A stretch of 59,315 nt of DNA from Clostridia bacterium (lineage in GTDB: Bacteria; Bacillota; Clostridia; Lachnospirales; Bianqueaceae), in assembly GCA_900764045.1 (NCBI GenBank), contig CAAFMN010000092.1:1-59315 (forward strand), written 5' to 3'. The position numbers and the translations under genes were made by a program. How positions within the stretch are numbered: position 1 is the stretch's first letter; each line of letters opens with the position of its first letter. Below the pieces are notes generated by a model. That model ran no database searches. It was not told where the DNA came from and saw only the letters and a program-made list of their open reading frames with translations. Of the stretch, positions 59,223-59,315 are shown piece by piece.

Positions 59223-59315
59223 ATGAAATACAGTTATGAGTACAAGCGGATGTGCGTTGAGTTATATCGACAAGGGAAATGGCCAGAAACGCCGGAGGGG
59301 GCGGCAGAGCGGACG
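59223..59315 (+). mobile_element. Start of an IS3-like transposase gene, cut by the window end
   Basis: ATG 59223 opens MKYSYEYKRMCVELYRQGKW followed by PETPEG, which resembles the N-terminal HTH of IS3-family OrfA transposases of Lachnospiraceae (from memory). The right side is truncated by the window. Confidence 0.65.

Overview
The window reads as a chromosome segment of an anaerobic, spore-forming member of the class Clostridia, probably a Lachnospirales-like lineage. The evidence is a SCIFF peptide with its radical SAM maturase, a BofA-type protein, a TSCPD-domain protein, a clostridial-type GdhA, and infC-rpmI-rplT with an attenuator-type leader. No genus can be named from sequence alone. 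Most of the window is moderately GC-rich with dense, short-spaced operons. The two ends look acquired.

Left end (1-3640): an AT-rich island holding the remains of a clostridial cysteine-rich RiPP locus. It has a 27-residue precursor ending in C-x-C-C-W, an acyl-carrier-like protein with an intact Ser, the C-terminal cysteine-rich part of a radical SAM enzyme, the first third of an ABC exporter, and a chimeric ORF made of the second half of a subtilase fused to a P-loop domain. Two genes are cut where their neighbours begin, which suggests internal deletions. A structured RNA and a strong bidirectional terminator close the island.

From 3.8 to 11.1 kb: a sialidase-like BNR protein diverges from a carbohydrate ABC importer (two permeases and a lipoprotein) followed by a membrane-bound AraC-type regulator. 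From 11.1 to 14.5 kb: dapF, gdhA and birA, each with a recognisable promoter, ribosome-binding site or terminator. From 14.5 to 21.3 kb (minus strand): a pyruvyltransferase-like gene, an AI-2E family permease, the SCIFF maturase and SCIFF peptide (one operon read leftward from a near-consensus promoter), then an Orn/Lys/Arg decarboxylase, a TPR protein and BofA. From 21.4 to 24.3 kb: csoR-copA under a CsoR-type operator, where copA carries a CopZ-like tail with its own internal ribosome-binding site.

From 24.4 to 31.5 kb: an amidohydrolase, a serine hydrolase, VanZ, acyl carrier protein, a TSCPD protein, tRNA-Pro(CGG), a Nim-like flavoprotein, an AlkD-like protein and a glycerate kinase. From 31.5 to 40.5 kb: a Tau/Ssu/Thi-type ABC importer whose ATPase and permease lie 5.6 kb from the binding-protein gene, with a DUF362 ferredoxin protein, a MATE pump and an ArsR-regulated ABC exporter between them. 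From 40.6 to 52.4 kb: GH27, PHP, a PD-(D/E)XK-like protein and pgsA in one operon, tandem aldose epimerases, a second MATE pump, ALDH, an IMPase, a lipase-like hydrolase, a LUD protein, a GNAT and PlsY. From 52.4 to 55.6 kb: the infC-rpmI-rplT operon with an AUU start on infC, then an acyl-ACP thioesterase overlapping a PfkB sugar kinase.

Right end (55.6-59.3 kb): an accessory patch with a 73-bp tandem repeat array, a PD-(D/E)XK-like protein, a GNAT remnant, an orphan membrane transporter, an ATC-hydrolase-like protein and the start of an IS transposase.
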